From Cyanobacteria bacterium UBA8803 (GTDB lineage: Bacteria; Cyanobacteriota; Cyanobacteriia; Cyanobacteriales; Coleofasciculaceae): 23,326 nucleotides of DNA. Positions 1 through 9,191 of the stretch are shown here, in pieces. The stretch is taken from positions 10,660-33,985 of the forward strand of contig DNXU01000402.1 of the NCBI GenBank assembly GCA_003505715.1. The letters run 5' to 3'. The number at the start of each line of letters is the position of its first letter. The stretch's first letter is position 1. Under the pieces are notes generated by a model. That model ran no database searches. It worked only from the letters and a program-made list of their open reading frames with translations, and was not told the DNA's origin. A program made the translations under genes and the position numbers.

Positions 1-22
1 CAACCAACAACCAACAACAAAT

Positions 23-1459
23 TTAATGATTTAGTACCCAGGTATCTTTGCTGCCGCCGCCTTGGGAGGAATTGACTACTAGGGAACCCTTTTTGAGGGC
101 AACTCTGGTTAATCCTCCCGGATGGACGTGAATCTCATTGCCTCTATGGAGAATGTAAGGGCGCAGGTCTACATGCCGTCCTTCTAGATGGTCATCTACT
201 AATGTCGGTACTCGTGAGAGACAGAGGGTAGGTTGGGCAATGTAATTGCGAGGTTCGGCAAGAATGCGCTGTGCAAAAGCTTCTCTTTCTACCGCAGTAG
301 ATGTGCAACCAACTAACATACCATAGCCGCCCGATTCATTAGCAGATTTGACTACTAACTCTTCTAAGTGATTCAGTACATAATCGCGATCGTGTTCTTC
401 CCAGCAAAGATAGGTTGGTACGTTAGCTAGTAATGGTTCCTCTCCCAAGTAATAGCGAATCATTTGGGGAACATAAGCATAGATTACTTTATCATCTGCT
501 ATCCCTGTCCCTGGGGCATTTGCTAACCCTACCCGTCCCTGTCGATATACCTCCATCAGTCCCGGCACCCCTAACACGGAATCGGAACGAAACACCATTG
601 GATCTAAAAAATCATCATCCACTCGGCGATAGATCACGTCTACCCGGCGCAATCCCTTAGTGGTGCGCATTTGCAGATAGCCATCCACTACCACCAAATC
701 TCGGCCTTCTACCAGTTCCACTCCCATTTGCTGAGCTAAAAAGGAGTGTTCAAAATAGGCTGAGTTGTAAATGCCGGGGGTGAGTACCACCACCGTCGGG
801 TCAGATAAATGGGGGGGAGCTAAATTTAACAGAGTTTCCAGCAAATGACTGGGGTAGTCGTCTACTGGTTGAATTGCCATTGTCTGGAAGATTTCCGGAA
901 AGGTACTTTTCATCACCCGGCGGTTTTCCAGCACATAGGAAACCCCTGAGGGCACCCGTAAATTATCTTCCAGTACGTACCACCGACCATCGCGATCGCG
1001 CACTAAATCCGTACCCGTAACGTGACACCAGATTCCAGCAGGTGGTTTCAAGCCAACACAAGGCTTGAGAAAACCCTTAGCAGAATAAACCAGATCGGGG
1101 GGGACTTTACCATCGTTGAGGATGTGGCGATCGCCATATACATCTGCCAGGAAGAGGTTGAGGGCGGCAATACGCTGTTTGAGGCCGCTTTCGAGCCATG
1201 TCCACTCCTGAGCCGAGACAATCCGGGGAATGATATCAAACGGAAACACCCGTTCTATACCCTGGTTATCACTGTAAACATTGAAAGTTACGCCCAACTT
1301 GAGCAGAGCAATTTGGGCAGTGTCTCGGTGTTGCTGCAACTCGTCAGGTTGCAAACCCTGCATCCATTTAATCAAAGGCTCTGCTGACGGTCGGGGCTGC
1401 CCTTTGGCTAGGAACAGTTCATCGTAGAAATCCCCTGGATCGTAAGCTTCCAATTGCAC
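23..1459 (-). CDS. Circularly permuted ATP-grasp type 2 family protein
   Basis: The 478-residue product matches the circularly permuted ATP-grasp family (former DUF404/DUF407), common in cyanobacteria and often encoded beside an alpha-E domain protein and a transglutaminase-like protease. Visible family blocks are [11 protein letters not shown] at the N-terminus, the GVTFNVYSD stretch, [20 protein letters not shown], and [14 protein letters not shown], a likely nucleotide-binding loop. ATP-grasp enzymes form amide or peptide-like bonds through an acyl-phosphate; the substrate here is unknown. No signal peptide or membrane segment is seen, so it is probably cytosolic. The start is GTG at 1459: on the minus strand a full AGGAGG (1472-1467) lies 7 bases upstream, so the start is well supported. 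The gene appears full length. The usual alpha-E partner would lie before base 1, outside the window. Family assignment is firm; biochemical role is not. Confidence 0.9.
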   Translation of the reverse strand: MQLEAYDPGDFYDELFLAKGQPRPSAEPLIKWMQGLQPDELQQHRDTAQIALLKLGVTFNVYSDNQGIERVFPFDIIPRIVSAQEWTWLESGLKQRIAALNLFLADVYGDRHILNDGKVPPDLVYSAKGFLKPCVGLKPPAGIWCHVTGTDLVRDRDGRWYVLEDNLRVPSGVSYVLENRRVMKSTFPEIFQTMAIQPVDDYPSHLLETLLNLAPPHLSDPTVVVLTPGIYNSAYFEHSFLAQQMGVELVEGRDLVVVDGYLQMRTTKGLRRVDVIYRRVDDDFLDPMVFRSDSVLGVPGLMEVYRQGRVGLANAPGTGIADDKVIYAYVPQMIRYYLGEEPLLANVPTYLCWEEHDRDYVLNHLEELVVKSANESGGYGMLVGCTSTAVEREAFAQRILAEPRNYIAQPTLCLSRVPTLVDDHLEGRHVDLRPYILHRGNEIHVHPGGLTRVALKKGSLVVNSSQGGGSKDTWVLNH

Positions 1460-1475
1460 AGTCAGCCCTCCTACG

Positions 1476-1505
1476 CCCTATGTATTACAACCCTATGTAT
1501 TACAA
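1476..1505. repeat. Two tandem copies of a 15-bp unit
   Basis: CCCTATGTATTACAA occurs twice head to tail (1476-1490 and 1491-1505), immediately upstream of the Shine-Dalgarno of the minus-strand ATP-grasp gene. It falls where that gene's promoter or 5' leader should be. It could be a regulator site or a simple slippage duplication; the sequence does not decide. Confidence 0.85.
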
Positions 1506-1592
1506 GATTGTCTTAAATGCGCTGGAGAACTGTAGCGACCATTACATTTTTCTGGCAGCGAAGACAAATTATGGAAAATCCTAATAGTTGCC

Positions 1593-2339
1593 TCAAGGGG
1601 TTTGCGATCGCCTCTGTTGTAACTGCTGAACAAACTCCGCGTGTTCTGCTGAGTGCAACCCCTCTTGCAGTTTTGCCAACACTGTTACCATATCTCCTGA
1701 TAGCAACGATGCTACTGCCAACCACAAGCCTGGAAATCTGCGGCTTTTAATAACACCCGCCCCATCTGCCTCTAGGGGGATATATTCACCAGCTTGCAGG
1801 CTAAACCAATCCAATTTGTTTTCTACCACCCGCCAGACAATGTATTCTTGCACGCCATTGCGTCGATAAACTCGCTTCTTGTCGTGCAGATCGATTGAAG
1901 CACTGCTAGCAGCAACTTCTGCCACTAACTCTGGTGCCCCTTCTATATAATCATCCTCATCTATTCGAGATTGCCCTCCGCATCTGGCATCAATCAGCAG
2001 AACTACATCGGGTTGGGGTTCGTTATCTAAATCGAGGCGAACCGTTGGAGTATCTCCCAGCCGCAGACCGGGGGTTGCCACTTTGTAAGTACCACACCAG
2101 ATAATCAAATTACCATGTGGTTCGGCATGGGGTTCAAAACGCAGAGGAGATGCCACGTAAACGATTCCTTCAATCAATTCGGCTTTTTTAAGTTGAGCCA
2201 TAGCCTGGTAACGGCGCTCAAATTCTGCTCTGGAGAGGCGATCGCCACTCTCAAGGGGGACTGAGGAAAGAGTGCGATCTGGTGGCGCAGGTAGGAGCGT
2301 CATGGCAGTATCACCTTGAGAAGGTTTTGTATTTATCAT
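1593..2339 (-). CDS. Uma2 family protein (putative PD-(D/E)XK restriction-like nuclease)
   Basis: The 248-residue product belongs to the Uma2 (DUF820) family, which is strongly expanded in cyanobacteria and has a restriction-endonuclease-like fold. The expected core is present: RLSRAEFERRYQ near the N-terminus, a strand with QPDVVLLID, then APELVAEVAASSASIDLHDK and YRRNGVQEYIVWRV. The Asp of QPD, the Glu of AEV and the Lys of HDKK would be the PD-(D/E)XK-like catalytic set. No biological role is established for most members. The start is ATG at 2339. A second Met at codon 13 (MTLLPAPP) is an alternative start with little effect on the domain. It lies 133 bases upstream of the ATP-grasp gene on the same strand, but that gap has its own repeat and ribosome site, so co-transcription is uncertain. 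Confidence 0.88.
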   Translation of the reverse strand: MINTKPSQGDTAMTLLPAPPDRTLSSVPLESGDRLSRAEFERRYQAMAQLKKAELIEGIVYVASPLRFEPHAEPHGNLIIWCGTYKVATPGLRLGDTPTVRLDLDNEPQPDVVLLIDARCGGQSRIDEDDYIEGAPELVAEVAASSASIDLHDKKRVYRRNGVQEYIVWRVVENKLDWFSLQAGEYIPLEADGAGVIKSRRFPGLWLAVASLLSGDMVTVLAKLQEGLHSAEHAEFVQQLQQRRSQTP

Positions 2340-2426
2340 AACTATACGTTTTCAAGGATGGATAACCGCTAGACCTGTCTTGCAAGTCGGGAATGGAGGA
2401 ATTAGGCTTTCATTCTTTGTTGTAAG

Positions 2427-2602
2427 CCCCAGCTCATGGGGGGTCTTGCACCATTTTCAAGCTTGTGTCATAACCGCCAGAGAATTAATTCTCTGGCTAA
2501 TAGCTCAAGTCCACTGAAGTGGACTTCAATTAAAACCCTTCCTGCGGCAGGTTTTATTATGGGTGATTTGCCTGACATCATATCAGTCCCCTTGCGGGGA
2601 TT
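2427..2602. repeat. Array of consecutive intergenic hairpins
   Basis: The 530-bp gap between the Uma2 and CorC-type genes holds no gene but several hairpins in a row: CCCCA/TGGGG (2427-2441); the perfect 20-bp palindrome CCAGAGAATTAATTCTCTGG (2477-2496); AAGTCCACT/AGTGGACTT with a 2-base loop (2507-2526); AAAACC/GGTTTT enclosing a CCTG/CAGG stem (2532-2555); and TCCCC/GGGGA (2587-2600). From memory, the motifs resemble iterated palindromic repeats found in many intergenic regions of Nostoc-like cyanobacteria. They could be a REP-like non-autonomous element or a structured transcript. Neither flanking gene ends so that these would be a simple terminator. Confidence 0.7.
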
Positions 2603-2653
2603 TAGCTAGCGGAAAGACTGCCATCTGAAACATTGACTAAGAGAGGATTCTAT

Positions 2654-2679
2654 AGAGGGTTTTCGCAAACCTCTTTTTT
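2654..2679 (+). terminator. Terminator-like hairpin with T-run
   Basis: AGAGG(G)TTT pairs with AAACCTCT with one bulged base and a short TCGC loop, and is followed by a run of T on the plus strand. The shape is that of a rho-independent terminator, but no plus-strand gene lies upstream. It either ends a transcript of the hairpin array or is the last member of that array. Confidence 0.4.
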
Positions 2680-2744
2680 AACCTCATCTCAGCCTTACTT
2701 ATTGAAAGTAATTCTCATTACTTAGTAAATTTGGGCTTACCCAA

Positions 2745-2776
2745 TTATAGGATAATAGCCTTATAGGATAATAGCC
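2745..2776. repeat. Two tandem copies of a 16-bp unit
   Basis: TTATAGGATAATAGCC occurs twice head to tail (2745-2760, 2761-2776), about 95 bases downstream of the stop of the CorC-type gene. No function is evident. Confidence 0.85.
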
Positions 2777-2870
2777 TTGTCTTGGCGAGGTTTTTCTGAA
2801 CCGTAAGTTAATTGTACGCTTTACTGCCCTACTACCTCCGCATCCAAAACATAAACTCGCACCGAATCCT

Positions 2871-4202
2871 CTATACTCGGCCATTGCGACGGGGTACTTC
2901 CTCTCTTGGAATTGGCATCACCAGCACTTTATCTACCCGATTGCCATCCATGTCCATGACTTCAAAGCGCAATCCAGCCCATTCAAATCGATCCGTTGCC
3001 ATTGGAATACGTCCTAGGTGGGTAATTACAAAGCCACCTAAGGTGTGATAATTGCCCCGTTGCTCTTTAGCGAACTCATCAATTTCTAACAGTTCAAAAA
3101 ACTCTTCTACGGGCAACATCCCATCAAGCAACCAGGAACCATCTTCGCGCTGCAAGGCTTGCGGTTCTTCAACCCGATCGATAGTAGGGATATCGCCAAC
3201 AATCTCTTCTAAAATATCATTGAGCGTCACCAATCCCTGAATTACACCGTATTCATCAACCACGATCGCAATATGATTGCCCGATTGCTTGAACAACTCT
3301 AAGATTTTTAACCCTGGTGTATTTTCTGGCACGTATAAGGGGCGCTGCAAGGCTACCGTTAGATCAAAGGGCTGATTGTTAAGACAACGAGCGAGGAGAT
3401 CGTTAACTTGGACGATACCCAACACGTTATCTAGATCGCCCTGACACACCAAAAACCGAGAATGAGCGCTATCAATAACTATTTGACGGTTCGTTTCCAT
3501 CGAGTCATCTAGATCCAGCCAAACAATATCAGGTCTCGGTGTCATCAAGGCACTGACGCGCCGATCTCCCAGACGGAACACGCGATTGAGCATTTCTTGT
3601 TCCGCTTCCTCAAACATGCCTGCCTCAGTGCCTTGCTCGATTAAGATTTTGATTTCTTCCTCGGTGACTTCTGGCTCGTCTCTAGGCACAATGCTCAATA
3701 GCCGCAGTACTAAATCAGTGGAGTAGCTTAACAGATGAACTGCTGGAGCCGCGATTTTAGCCACTAGTTTCATCGGTGAAGCTACTCCTGTGGCAATTTG
3801 TTCGGGACTGTTGAGCGCCAGTCGCTTGGGTACTAGTTCCCCAATTACCAGTGACAGGTAGGTGATCAGCAAAACCACACCAAAAAGTGCGATCGCATCC
3901 GAGTTAGCAGCCAAAGCTGGAATCCGTTTCAACTGAATCGCCAATTTTTCAGCCAAGGTAGCTCCCCCAAAGGCCCCGGCTAGAGTACCAATGAGGGTGA
4001 TCCCAATCTGCACGGTAGATAGGAACTGATTGGGAGAATCGGCTAACTCTAAAGCATGACGAGCTTTGGTATTTCCCTGATTTGCTAGCTGTTGCAAACG
4101 CACCTTCCGTGCCGAGACAATCGCCATCTCCGACATGGAAAAGATACCGTTTAAGAGGATGAGCAGGAGAAGGAAGAAAACTTCGAGACTTAGAGAGGAC
4201 AT
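2871..4202 (-). CDS. CNNM/CorC-HlyC type hemolysin family protein (DUF21 + CBS pair + CorC domain)
   Basis: The 443-residue product has the order typical of the CorC/HlyC 'hemolysin' or CNNM family. An N-terminal CNNM (DUF21) membrane domain (about residues 1-190) starts with a hydrophobic helix (VFFLLLLILLNGIFSMSEMA) and has further hydrophobic segments near 65-85, 100-120 and 145-170. A pair of CBS domains follows (about 205-335; MTPRPDIVWLDLDDS, then VVDEYGVIQGLVTLNDILEE). The C-terminal CorC_HlyC transporter-associated domain (about 345-435) contains the typical YHTLGGFV and RIP motifs. Family members are inner-membrane proteins linked to Mg2+ or other divalent-cation export; haemolytic activity is a historical label. 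The ATG at 4202 sits at the natural start, MSSLSLEVFFLLL, with no strong Shine-Dalgarno. It is divergent from mfd with a 184-base gap. Confidence 0.92.
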   Translation of the reverse strand: MSSLSLEVFFLLLLILLNGIFSMSEMAIVSARKVRLQQLANQGNTKARHALELADSPNQFLSTVQIGITLIGTLAGAFGGATLAEKLAIQLKRIPALAANSDAIALFGVVLLITYLSLVIGELVPKRLALNSPEQIATGVASPMKLVAKIAAPAVHLLSYSTDLVLRLLSIVPRDEPEVTEEEIKILIEQGTEAGMFEEAEQEMLNRVFRLGDRRVSALMTPRPDIVWLDLDDSMETNRQIVIDSAHSRFLVCQGDLDNVLGIVQVNDLLARCLNNQPFDLTVALQRPLYVPENTPGLKILELFKQSGNHIAIVVDEYGVIQGLVTLNDILEEIVGDIPTIDRVEEPQALQREDGSWLLDGMLPVEEFFELLEIDEFAKEQRGNYHTLGGFVITHLGRIPMATDRFEWAGLRFEVMDMDGNRVDKVLVMPIPREEVPRRNGRV

Positions 4203-4224
4203 GGATTTAATAAATCGCTGGTGA

Positions 4225-4248
4225 GGTAAAAGTGCCCTTCACTTTACC
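4225..4248 (-). promoter_or_regulatory. Hairpin in the leader of the CorC-type gene
   Basis: GGTAAAAGTG and CACTTTACC form a 9-bp stem with one bulged A and a CCCTT loop, 23-46 bases upstream of the minus-strand start codon. It could be a 5' UTR structure or an operator in the divergent region shared with mfd. Only the inverted repeat itself is seen. Confidence 0.4.
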
Positions 4249-4357
4249 AGTATCTAGCATCAAATAGGCAACGAACGTCACTCTCTTAAGGCCAGTCTTC
4301 TCAAGGTAGCACGGCTTCTAAAATAAGTAAGATAGGCCGCTAAGTATTGGCTTTCGT

Positions 4358-4363
4358 TATACT
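4358..4363 (+). promoter_or_regulatory. Probable -10 element of mfd
   Basis: TATACT lies 24 bases before the proposed ATG of mfd. It would place transcription start near 4370. The -35 region is poor. The in-frame TTG at 4363 overlaps this hexamer, which argues against TTG as the start codon. Confidence 0.4.
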
Positions 4364-4386
4364 TGCAAAATGCATGTGGTGAACTG

Positions 4387-7300
4387 ATGGCATTTTCTTC
4401 GATAGTTCGGACTCTAGAGCGAGCGCCTCTTACTAGTGAACTGTGCGTCGTACTGAACCGTCAAAATGCTCTGCATCTGAATGGCGTCCCCCGGCTGCCT
4501 AAAGGATTGGTGGCTTCTGCACTAGCTAAGGCACTCCAGTGCCATCTATGCGTTATCTGTGCCACCTTAGAGGAAGCCAGCCGCTGGACGGCACAACTAG
4601 AAGCTATGGGTTGGGAAACTGTTCACTTCTATCCCACCTCTGAGGCATCCCCCTACGAACCTTTCAATCCCGAATCGGAAATGACTTGGGGACAGATGCA
4701 GGTGTTGGCCGATTTAGTGATTAACGATGCGCCAGAATCCAACAACCACAAAAAAATTGCCATCGTCGCCACTCAAGCGGCACTGCAACCGCACCTACCG
4801 CCCGTAGATACCTTTAAGCCTTACTGCCTGATTCTGAAACAGGGGATGACTTGGGACTCGAAAACCGTTGACGAAAATTTAGCGCGGCTGGGTTACGAGC
4901 GAGTACCCCTAGTGGAAATGGAGGGTCAGTGGAGTCGGCGCGGTGATATTGTTGATGTTTTCCCTGTTGCTGCCGAATTGCCAGTACGGCTGGAATGGTT
5001 TGGGGACGATCTAGAACAGTTACGGGAATTTGACCCTGCGACTCAGCGTTCTCTGGATAAGATCGACCAGTTGATCCTCACACCCACTGATTTTAGCCCA
5101 ATTATTACCGAATCCCTGAGCACTACCGAAGCTGCACAGGTTAAAGCCTATTTAGAACCAGAAGAACAAGCCGCCTGGGAGGCAGGCGGATCGCTAGAAG
5201 GTAGCCGCCGCTTCCTGGGAATTGCCTTTGATCGGCCAGCCTCTTTACTAGATTACTTACAAGAGCAGACCCTGATTGCCGTTGATGAACCAGATCAATG
5301 TCGCGCCCATAGCGATCGCTGGGTGGAACACGCTCGAGAACAACTAGTAACCCTTACCAACCCACTCCCCCCTTTACACTGCTCCTTTGAGGAGTCATTG
5401 CAAGTTAGGAACCAAGCATTACCTCAATTCCCCATCTTATACTTATCAGAACTAGTAGAAACAACCCAACAGAAAGCGATTAATCTGGCCAGCCGCCCCA
5501 TCCCAGCCACTCCCCACCAATTTGCTAAACTGGCCGAGATAGTTCGGGGCGAACGCGATCGCGGTTTCTCGATCTGGTTAGTTTCTGCTCAACCCAGTCG
5601 TTCGGTTTCGCTGTTGCAAGAACATGATTGTCCGGCACAGTTCGTCCCTAACCCCCGCGACTATCCAGCCATTGACAAGTTACAAAGTCAGAAGACCCCA
5701 GTGGCGGTGAAATATTCGGGACTGGCGGAACTTGAGGGGTTTATCCTGCCGACGTTCCGGATTGCGATTATCACCGATCGGGAGTTCTTCGGACAGCATA
5801 CCCTCGCTACACCCAGTTACGTCCGCAAGCGCCGCCGCGCAGCATCGACTCAAATTGACCCCAATCAGTTAAGTCAGGGAGATTACGTGGTTCACAAAAA
5901 CCACGGGGTTGGCAAGTTTCTCAAGCTAGAAAGTTTGACTATTAATAGGGAAACTCGCGAGTATTTAGTCTTGCAGTATGCCGATGGCTTGCTCAGAGTA
6001 GCAGCTGACCAAGTGGGGGTACTCTCACGGTTTCGCAGTGCTGACAACCAGCCGCCCACCCTGAACAAGATGTCGGGCAAAGCGTGGGAGGCAACCAAAA
6101 ATCGGGTGCGCAAGAGTATTAAAAAACTGGCTGTAGATTTGCTGAAACTCTATGCCCAGCGATCGCAGAAATCTGGTTATGCTTTCCCACCAGATTCTCC
6201 TTGGCAGGAAGAGTTAGAGGATTCTTTTCCCTACCAGCCAACGCCCGATCAGCTCAAAGCAGTGCAGGAGGTGAAGCGGGATTTAGAAAGCGATCGCCCC
6301 ATGGATCGGTTGGTTTGCGGGGATGTGGGTTTTGGGAAAACGGAAGTGGCAATTCGTGCTATTTTCAAAGCGATTACAGCTGGTAAGCAAGTTGCTTTGC
6401 TCGCGCCCACGACTATTCTGACCCAACAACATTACCACACCCTTAAAGAAAGGTTTGCTCCTTACCCCATTAATGTCGGGTTGCTCAACCGTTTTCGCAC
6501 TGCTCTAGAACGGAAAGAGATTCAACAACGCCTTACTACTGGGGAGTTAGATGTAGTAGTGGGTACTCATCAGCTACTGAGTAAGGGGGTAACATTTCGA
6601 GATTTAGGGTTGTTAGTGATCGATGAGGAACAGCGGTTTGGGGTTAATCAGAAGGAAAAGATTAAAAGTCTCAAAACTCAAGTAGATGTCCTTACCCTTA
6701 CCGCCACCCCCATTCCCCGCACCCTTTACATGTCCCTCTCTGGAGTGCGGGAAATGAGTTTGATTACCACGCCACCCCCCTCGCGGCGTCCGATTAAAAC
6801 CCATTTGGCTCCCTATGATAAGGAAGCAGTACGCACGGCCATTCGTACCGAACTAGACCGAGGGGGACAAGTGTTCTACGTCGTGCCGCGAGTCGAAGGT
6901 ATCGAAGAAGTAGCTGCGCAATTGCGGGAGATGGTGCCGGGGGTAAGATTGGCGATCGCTCACGGTCAAATGCCGGAAGGGGAACTGGAAGCGACGATGC
7001 TCACCTTCAGTAATGGGGAGGCCGATATTTTAGTTTGTACCACCATTATTGAATCCGGGTTGGATATCCCCAGAGTCAACACGATTTTAATTGAAGATGC
7101 CCACAAGTTTGGTCTAGCTCAACTTTACCAGCTGCGGGGACGGGTCGGGCGGTCTGGAGTGCAAGCCCATGCCTGGTTATTGTACCCAAAGCACAGCTCA
7201 CTTTCAGAAACAGCTCGGCAGCGCTTGCGAGCTATTCAAGAATTCACTCAGTTGGGTTCGGGGTATCATCTGGCCACGCGGGATATGGAAATCCGAGGCG

Positions 7301-7884
7301 TAGGTAATCTCTTGGGCGCAGAACAGTCGGGACAGATGGAGGCTATCGGCTTTGACCTCTATATGGAAATGTTGCAAGAGGCCATTCGGGAGATTCAAGG
7401 ACAGGAAATTCCTAAGGTAGATGATACTCAAATCGATCTCAATCTCACGGCCTTTATCCCAGCTGACTATATCCCAGACTTAGACCAAAAGATGAGCGCT
7501 TATCGAGCAGTGGCAGCAGCAGCCTCAAAGGCTCAGTTGCTGCAAATTGCGGCAGATTGGAGCGATCGCTACGGTACAATTCCGCCTTCGGTGGAGCAAT
7601 TGTTGCGAGTGGTGGAACTCAAACAGTTAGCCAAGTCCTTGGGGTTTAGTCGAATTAAACCGGAAGCAAAGCAGCATGTTGTCCTGGAAACGCCGATGGA
7701 GGAACCTGCTTGGAACTTGTTGAAAGAGAGATTACCTGACAATTTGCGATCGCGTTTTGTCTATTCTCCTGGAAAAGTAACGGTGCGAGGTTTGGGAGTT
7801 CTCAAAGCTGACCAGCAGTTAAAGAATCTAATTGACTGGTTAGGCAAGATGCAAGGAGCGTTACCGGAATCGACGTTAGTGTAA
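4387..7884 (+). CDS. mfd: Transcription-repair coupling factor Mfd
   Basis: The product is a DNA translocase that displaces RNA polymerase stalled at lesions and recruits UvrA. With ATG 4387 it has 1165 residues, normal for Mfd. Domains in order: UvrB-like N-terminal damage-coupling region (about 1-350); CarD-like RNA-polymerase-interaction domain (about 490-560, starting [17 protein letters not shown]); SF2 translocase with Walker A GDVGFGKT (645-652) and DEEQ box (746-749); [13 protein letters not shown] motif III; the RecG-like TRG region with [16 protein letters not shown] and [10 protein letters not shown]; and the C-terminal TRCF domain (about 1000-1110). The reading frame extends in frame back to TTG 4363, but [19 protein letters not shown] fits the cyanobacterial N-terminus and TTG would overlap the likely -10. 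The cupin gene follows 37 bases downstream. Confidence 0.97.
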   Translation: MAFSSIVRTLERAPLTSELCVVLNRQNALHLNGVPRLPKGLVASALAKALQCHLCVICATLEEASRWTAQLEAMGWETVHFYPTSEASPYEPFNPESEMTWGQMQVLADLVINDAPESNNHKKIAIVATQAALQPHLPPVDTFKPYCLILKQGMTWDSKTVDENLARLGYERVPLVEMEGQWSRRGDIVDVFPVAAELPVRLEWFGDDLEQLREFDPATQRSLDKIDQLILTPTDFSPIITESLSTTEAAQVKAYLEPEEQAAWEAGGSLEGSRRFLGIAFDRPASLLDYLQEQTLIAVDEPDQCRAHSDRWVEHAREQLVTLTNPLPPLHCSFEESLQVRNQALPQFPILYLSELVETTQQKAINLASRPIPATPHQFAKLAEIVRGERDRGFSIWLVSAQPSRSVSLLQEHDCPAQFVPNPRDYPAIDKLQSQKTPVAVKYSGLAELEGFILPTFRIAIITDREFFGQHTLATPSYVRKRRRAASTQIDPNQLSQGDYVVHKNHGVGKFLKLESLTINRETREYLVLQYADGLLRVAADQVGVLSRFRSADNQPPTLNKMSGKAWEATKNRVRKSIKKLAVDLLKLYAQRSQKSGYAFPPDSPWQEELEDSFPYQPTPDQLKAVQEVKRDLESDRPMDRLVCGDVGFGKTEVAIRAIFKAITAGKQVALLAPTTILTQQHYHTLKERFAPYPINVGLLNRFRTALERKEIQQRLTTGELDVVVGTHQLLSKGVTFRDLGLLVIDEEQRFGVNQKEKIKSLKTQVDVLTLTATPIPRTLYMSLSGVREMSLITTPPPSRRPIKTHLAPYDKEAVRTAIRTELDRGGQVFYVVPRVEGIEEVAAQLREMVPGVRLAIAHGQMPEGELEATMLTFSNGEADILVCTTIIESGLDIPRVNTILIEDAHKFGLAQLYQLRGRVGRSGVQAHAWLLYPKHSSLSETARQRLRAIQEFTQLGSGYHLATRDMEIRGVGNLLGAEQSGQMEAIGFDLYMEMLQEAIREIQGQEIPKVDDTQIDLNLTAFIPADYIPDLDQKMSAYRAVAAAASKAQLLQIAADWSDRYGTIPPSVEQLLRVVELKQLAKSLGFSRIKPEAKQHVVLETPMEEPAWNLLKERLPDNLRSRFVYSPGKVTVRGLGVLKADQQLKNLIDWLGKMQGALPESTLV

Positions 7885-7921
7885 ATTAAATGATGAACAC
7901 CCGCGTTACACGGAACAGCAT

Positions 7922-8212
7922 ATGGCAACGCAGCAGACAACTGAGATTAAAATTGAGCGTCAACCAACTCAGGAACGCCTCAACCAGTTAAGGGTGTCAA
8001 GTTGGCCGATTTGGACAAAGGAAGTATCGGAATTCCCCTGGACTTATGACGAGCAGGAAACCTGCTATTTCCTAGCAGGGGATGTGGTTGTGACTCCGGA
8101 TGGGGGTGAACCTGTGGCTATGGGTAAAGGGGATTTAGTGACATTTCCAGCAGGGATGTCTTGTACTTGGAACATTAGGAGTGATGTGAGAAAGCATTAC
8201 CAGTTTGGGTAA
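7922..8212 (+). CDS. Small cupin domain protein (DUF861/Cupin_3 type)
   Basis: This 96-residue protein is one short cupin barrel. Recognisable features are the aromatic-rich lead-in SSWPIWTKEVSEFPWTYDE, then ETCYFLAGDVVVTPDGGEP, and the second cupin strand GDLVTFPAGMSCTWNI. It lacks the full His-rich metal motif of enzymes, as is usual for DUF861 members, which resemble the (S)-ureidoglycine aminohydrolase / EutQ-like cupin group; substrate unknown. It starts 37 bases after the mfd stop with no terminator between them, so it may be co-transcribed with mfd. A weak GGAA precedes the ATG. It is the last gene of the conserved-looking left part of the window. Confidence 0.88.
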   Translation: MATQQTTEIKIERQPTQERLNQLRVSSWPIWTKEVSEFPWTYDEQETCYFLAGDVVVTPDGGEPVAMGKGDLVTFPAGMSCTWNIRSDVRKHYQFG

Positions 8213-8240
8213 GCGTTTTAACTGATGTAATAGCACATGT

Positions 8241-8266
8241 AACGGATGAGTAATATCAAATCCGTT
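8241..8266. repeat. Intergenic hairpin after the cupin gene
   Basis: AACGGAT (8241-8247) pairs with ATCCGTT (8260-8266) across a 12-base loop. The loop plus right arm contains AATATCAAATCCGTT, which looks like a common cyanobacterial intergenic repeat. It has no T-run and is therefore a poor terminator. Confidence 0.45.
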
Positions 8267-8375
8267 GACATCGGTATAGTGGGTTTTTTAACGCTCCAGG
8301 AACGCAAAGTTTTTGGGATGATATCTCATAGGAGCTATCGGACAATTTTCCCTACACCCTACACCCTAGACAAAA

Positions 8376-8597
8376 ATAATAGGAGACGGAACACAACAAG
8401 TAGTCCTAGCGGGCAAAAGTACACTTAATCGTCTCGAATACTGCCCAGAAACGGAAACTAATCGAGAGGAAAGCAGGTATCACCGAATTGGACATAACAC
8501 AGCCGCCATAGAAAAGCTGTTTGTTGAATGGTTTTTAGAGTCATACACTAAACCCCCAAAAACAATTGTTTTAGACTTGGATGTAACAGATGACCAA
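8376..8597 (+). mobile_element. Internal fragment of an IS1380-family transposase
   Basis: Read from 8376 the frame stays open for 74 codons, giving IIGDGTQQVVLAGKSTLNRL, then ESRYHRIGHNT and KTIVLDLDVTDDQ, where the last block contains the catalytic Asp region of IS1380 (DLDxTDD). Bases 8376-8494 match 23208-23326 at the right end of the window with only 4 differences in 119 bases by eye, so this is a piece of the same element in the same orientation. Both ends are missing: no N-terminal part lies to the left, and homology stops after DDQ at about 8600, where a porin remnant on the other strand begins. It is a dead fragment left by deletion or recombination. Confidence 0.88.
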
Positions 8598-8602
8598 GAT
8601 AT

Positions 8603-8775
8603 CCTATCCATCCTCCCAATCTGAAAGCAGGGTTAACAAGCCAGGAAGCCGTAAGACTATAGCTATCCCCAACAATGCTGTTACTGTTTCCATTAAAGGG
8701 ATCATTGGTAATGGCACTACTTGTACCAATTACCCTGAAATAGTTGATTTGGATAACCAACCATACAGTTGGCAA
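8603..8775 (-). pseudogene. Remnant of an OprB-type (iron uptake) porin
   Basis: On the minus strand an open stretch of about 57 codons reads NDPFNGNSNSIVGDSYSL followed by TASWLVNPAFRLGGWIGY. This alternating beta-strand pattern resembles the late barrel strands of cyanobacterial OprB/iron-uptake porins (SYSL-ASWLVNP-F-LGGWIGYT). A stop codon lies just upstream in frame. The homology ends at the junction with the IS1380 fragment at about 8600. The gene is therefore only a broken middle or C-terminal piece. Family recognition is from memory of the motif, so confidence is moderate. Confidence 0.55.
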
Positions 8776-8862
8776 TCGATCCTAGCCATTCACGAAATCA
8801 TCAAGTGTCATTGCAATATTGCAAATGAAGTTGATCACTTGGCAATGACAACACCCGCTCAG

Positions 8863-9003
8863 TTACACAGGAGTCATGAGGCGCTCACGACTGGCAGAGC
8901 CAGCACTTGATGTTGCCACATAGCTAGTCATCAGGTTTTTGTAGTCAGGAATAAACCCTGCAAGGAGATTACCTAGCCCTTTTGCATGACTGTTTGCACA
9001 AAT
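8863..9003 (-). other. Short unidentified open stretch leading out of repeat copy A
   Basis: The minus strand is open for 46 codons between TGA and TAA, reading AKGLGNLLAGFIPDYKNLM and ending RERLMTPV. It begins inside the end of the inverted 160-bp repeat. I do not recognise it. It may be a gene tail or chance. A perfect 14-bp palindrome, TTGCAATATTGCAA, lies nearby at 8811-8824. Confidence 0.25.
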
Positions 9004-9143
9004 TCAATATAGGTGGTCGCCTTCAAGCTGTCGCCTATAGCAAGTTAAATTTTTTACAGTGCAATTTGATAGATTAACCATGCCATCGCGGAGTAGAAGG
9101 CTGGCTCTAACTTAAGTTAGAATCCGAATTTGATCGAAAGTAC
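8984..9143 (-). repeat. Dispersed ~160-bp repeat, copy A (inverted)
   Basis: The reverse complement reads GTACTTTCGATC, CGGATTCTAACTTAAG, CCAGCCTTCTACTCCGCGAT, CTATCAA, TTTAACTTGCTATAG, CGACAGCTTGAAGG and TATTGAATTTGTGCAAACAG. It aligns base by base with copies B (16453-16600) and C (20932-21075), roughly 80-85% alike by eye. It contains the longest form of the shared palindrome, TCTAACTTAAGTTAGA (16 bp, 9106-9121). The GTACTTTCGATC end points toward the giant kinase gene. No coding potential is conserved, so it is a mobile or regulatory non-coding repeat. Confidence 0.9.
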
Positions 9144-9191
9144 ATTCATACAACCGATCGACCATCAATGTCTGAATGCAAAATCCGGTAG

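Noticed and set aside
433..1387. Plus-strand open frames of 75 and 121 aa opposite the ATP-grasp gene
   Set aside because: Antisense shadows of a conserved gene with no ribosome sites or family features.
4363..4386. TTG start of mfd
   Set aside because: It overlaps the likely -10 hexamer, and the extra 8 residues are not part of the Mfd N-terminus.
8246..8428. 60-aa plus-strand open frame after the cupin gene
   Set aside because: It crosses from an intergenic hairpin into the IS1380 fragment in a different frame; chance.
8590..8910. 106-aa plus-strand open frame
   Set aside because: It starts inside the IS1380 fragment in the wrong frame and runs antisense to porin-like sequence; no family features.
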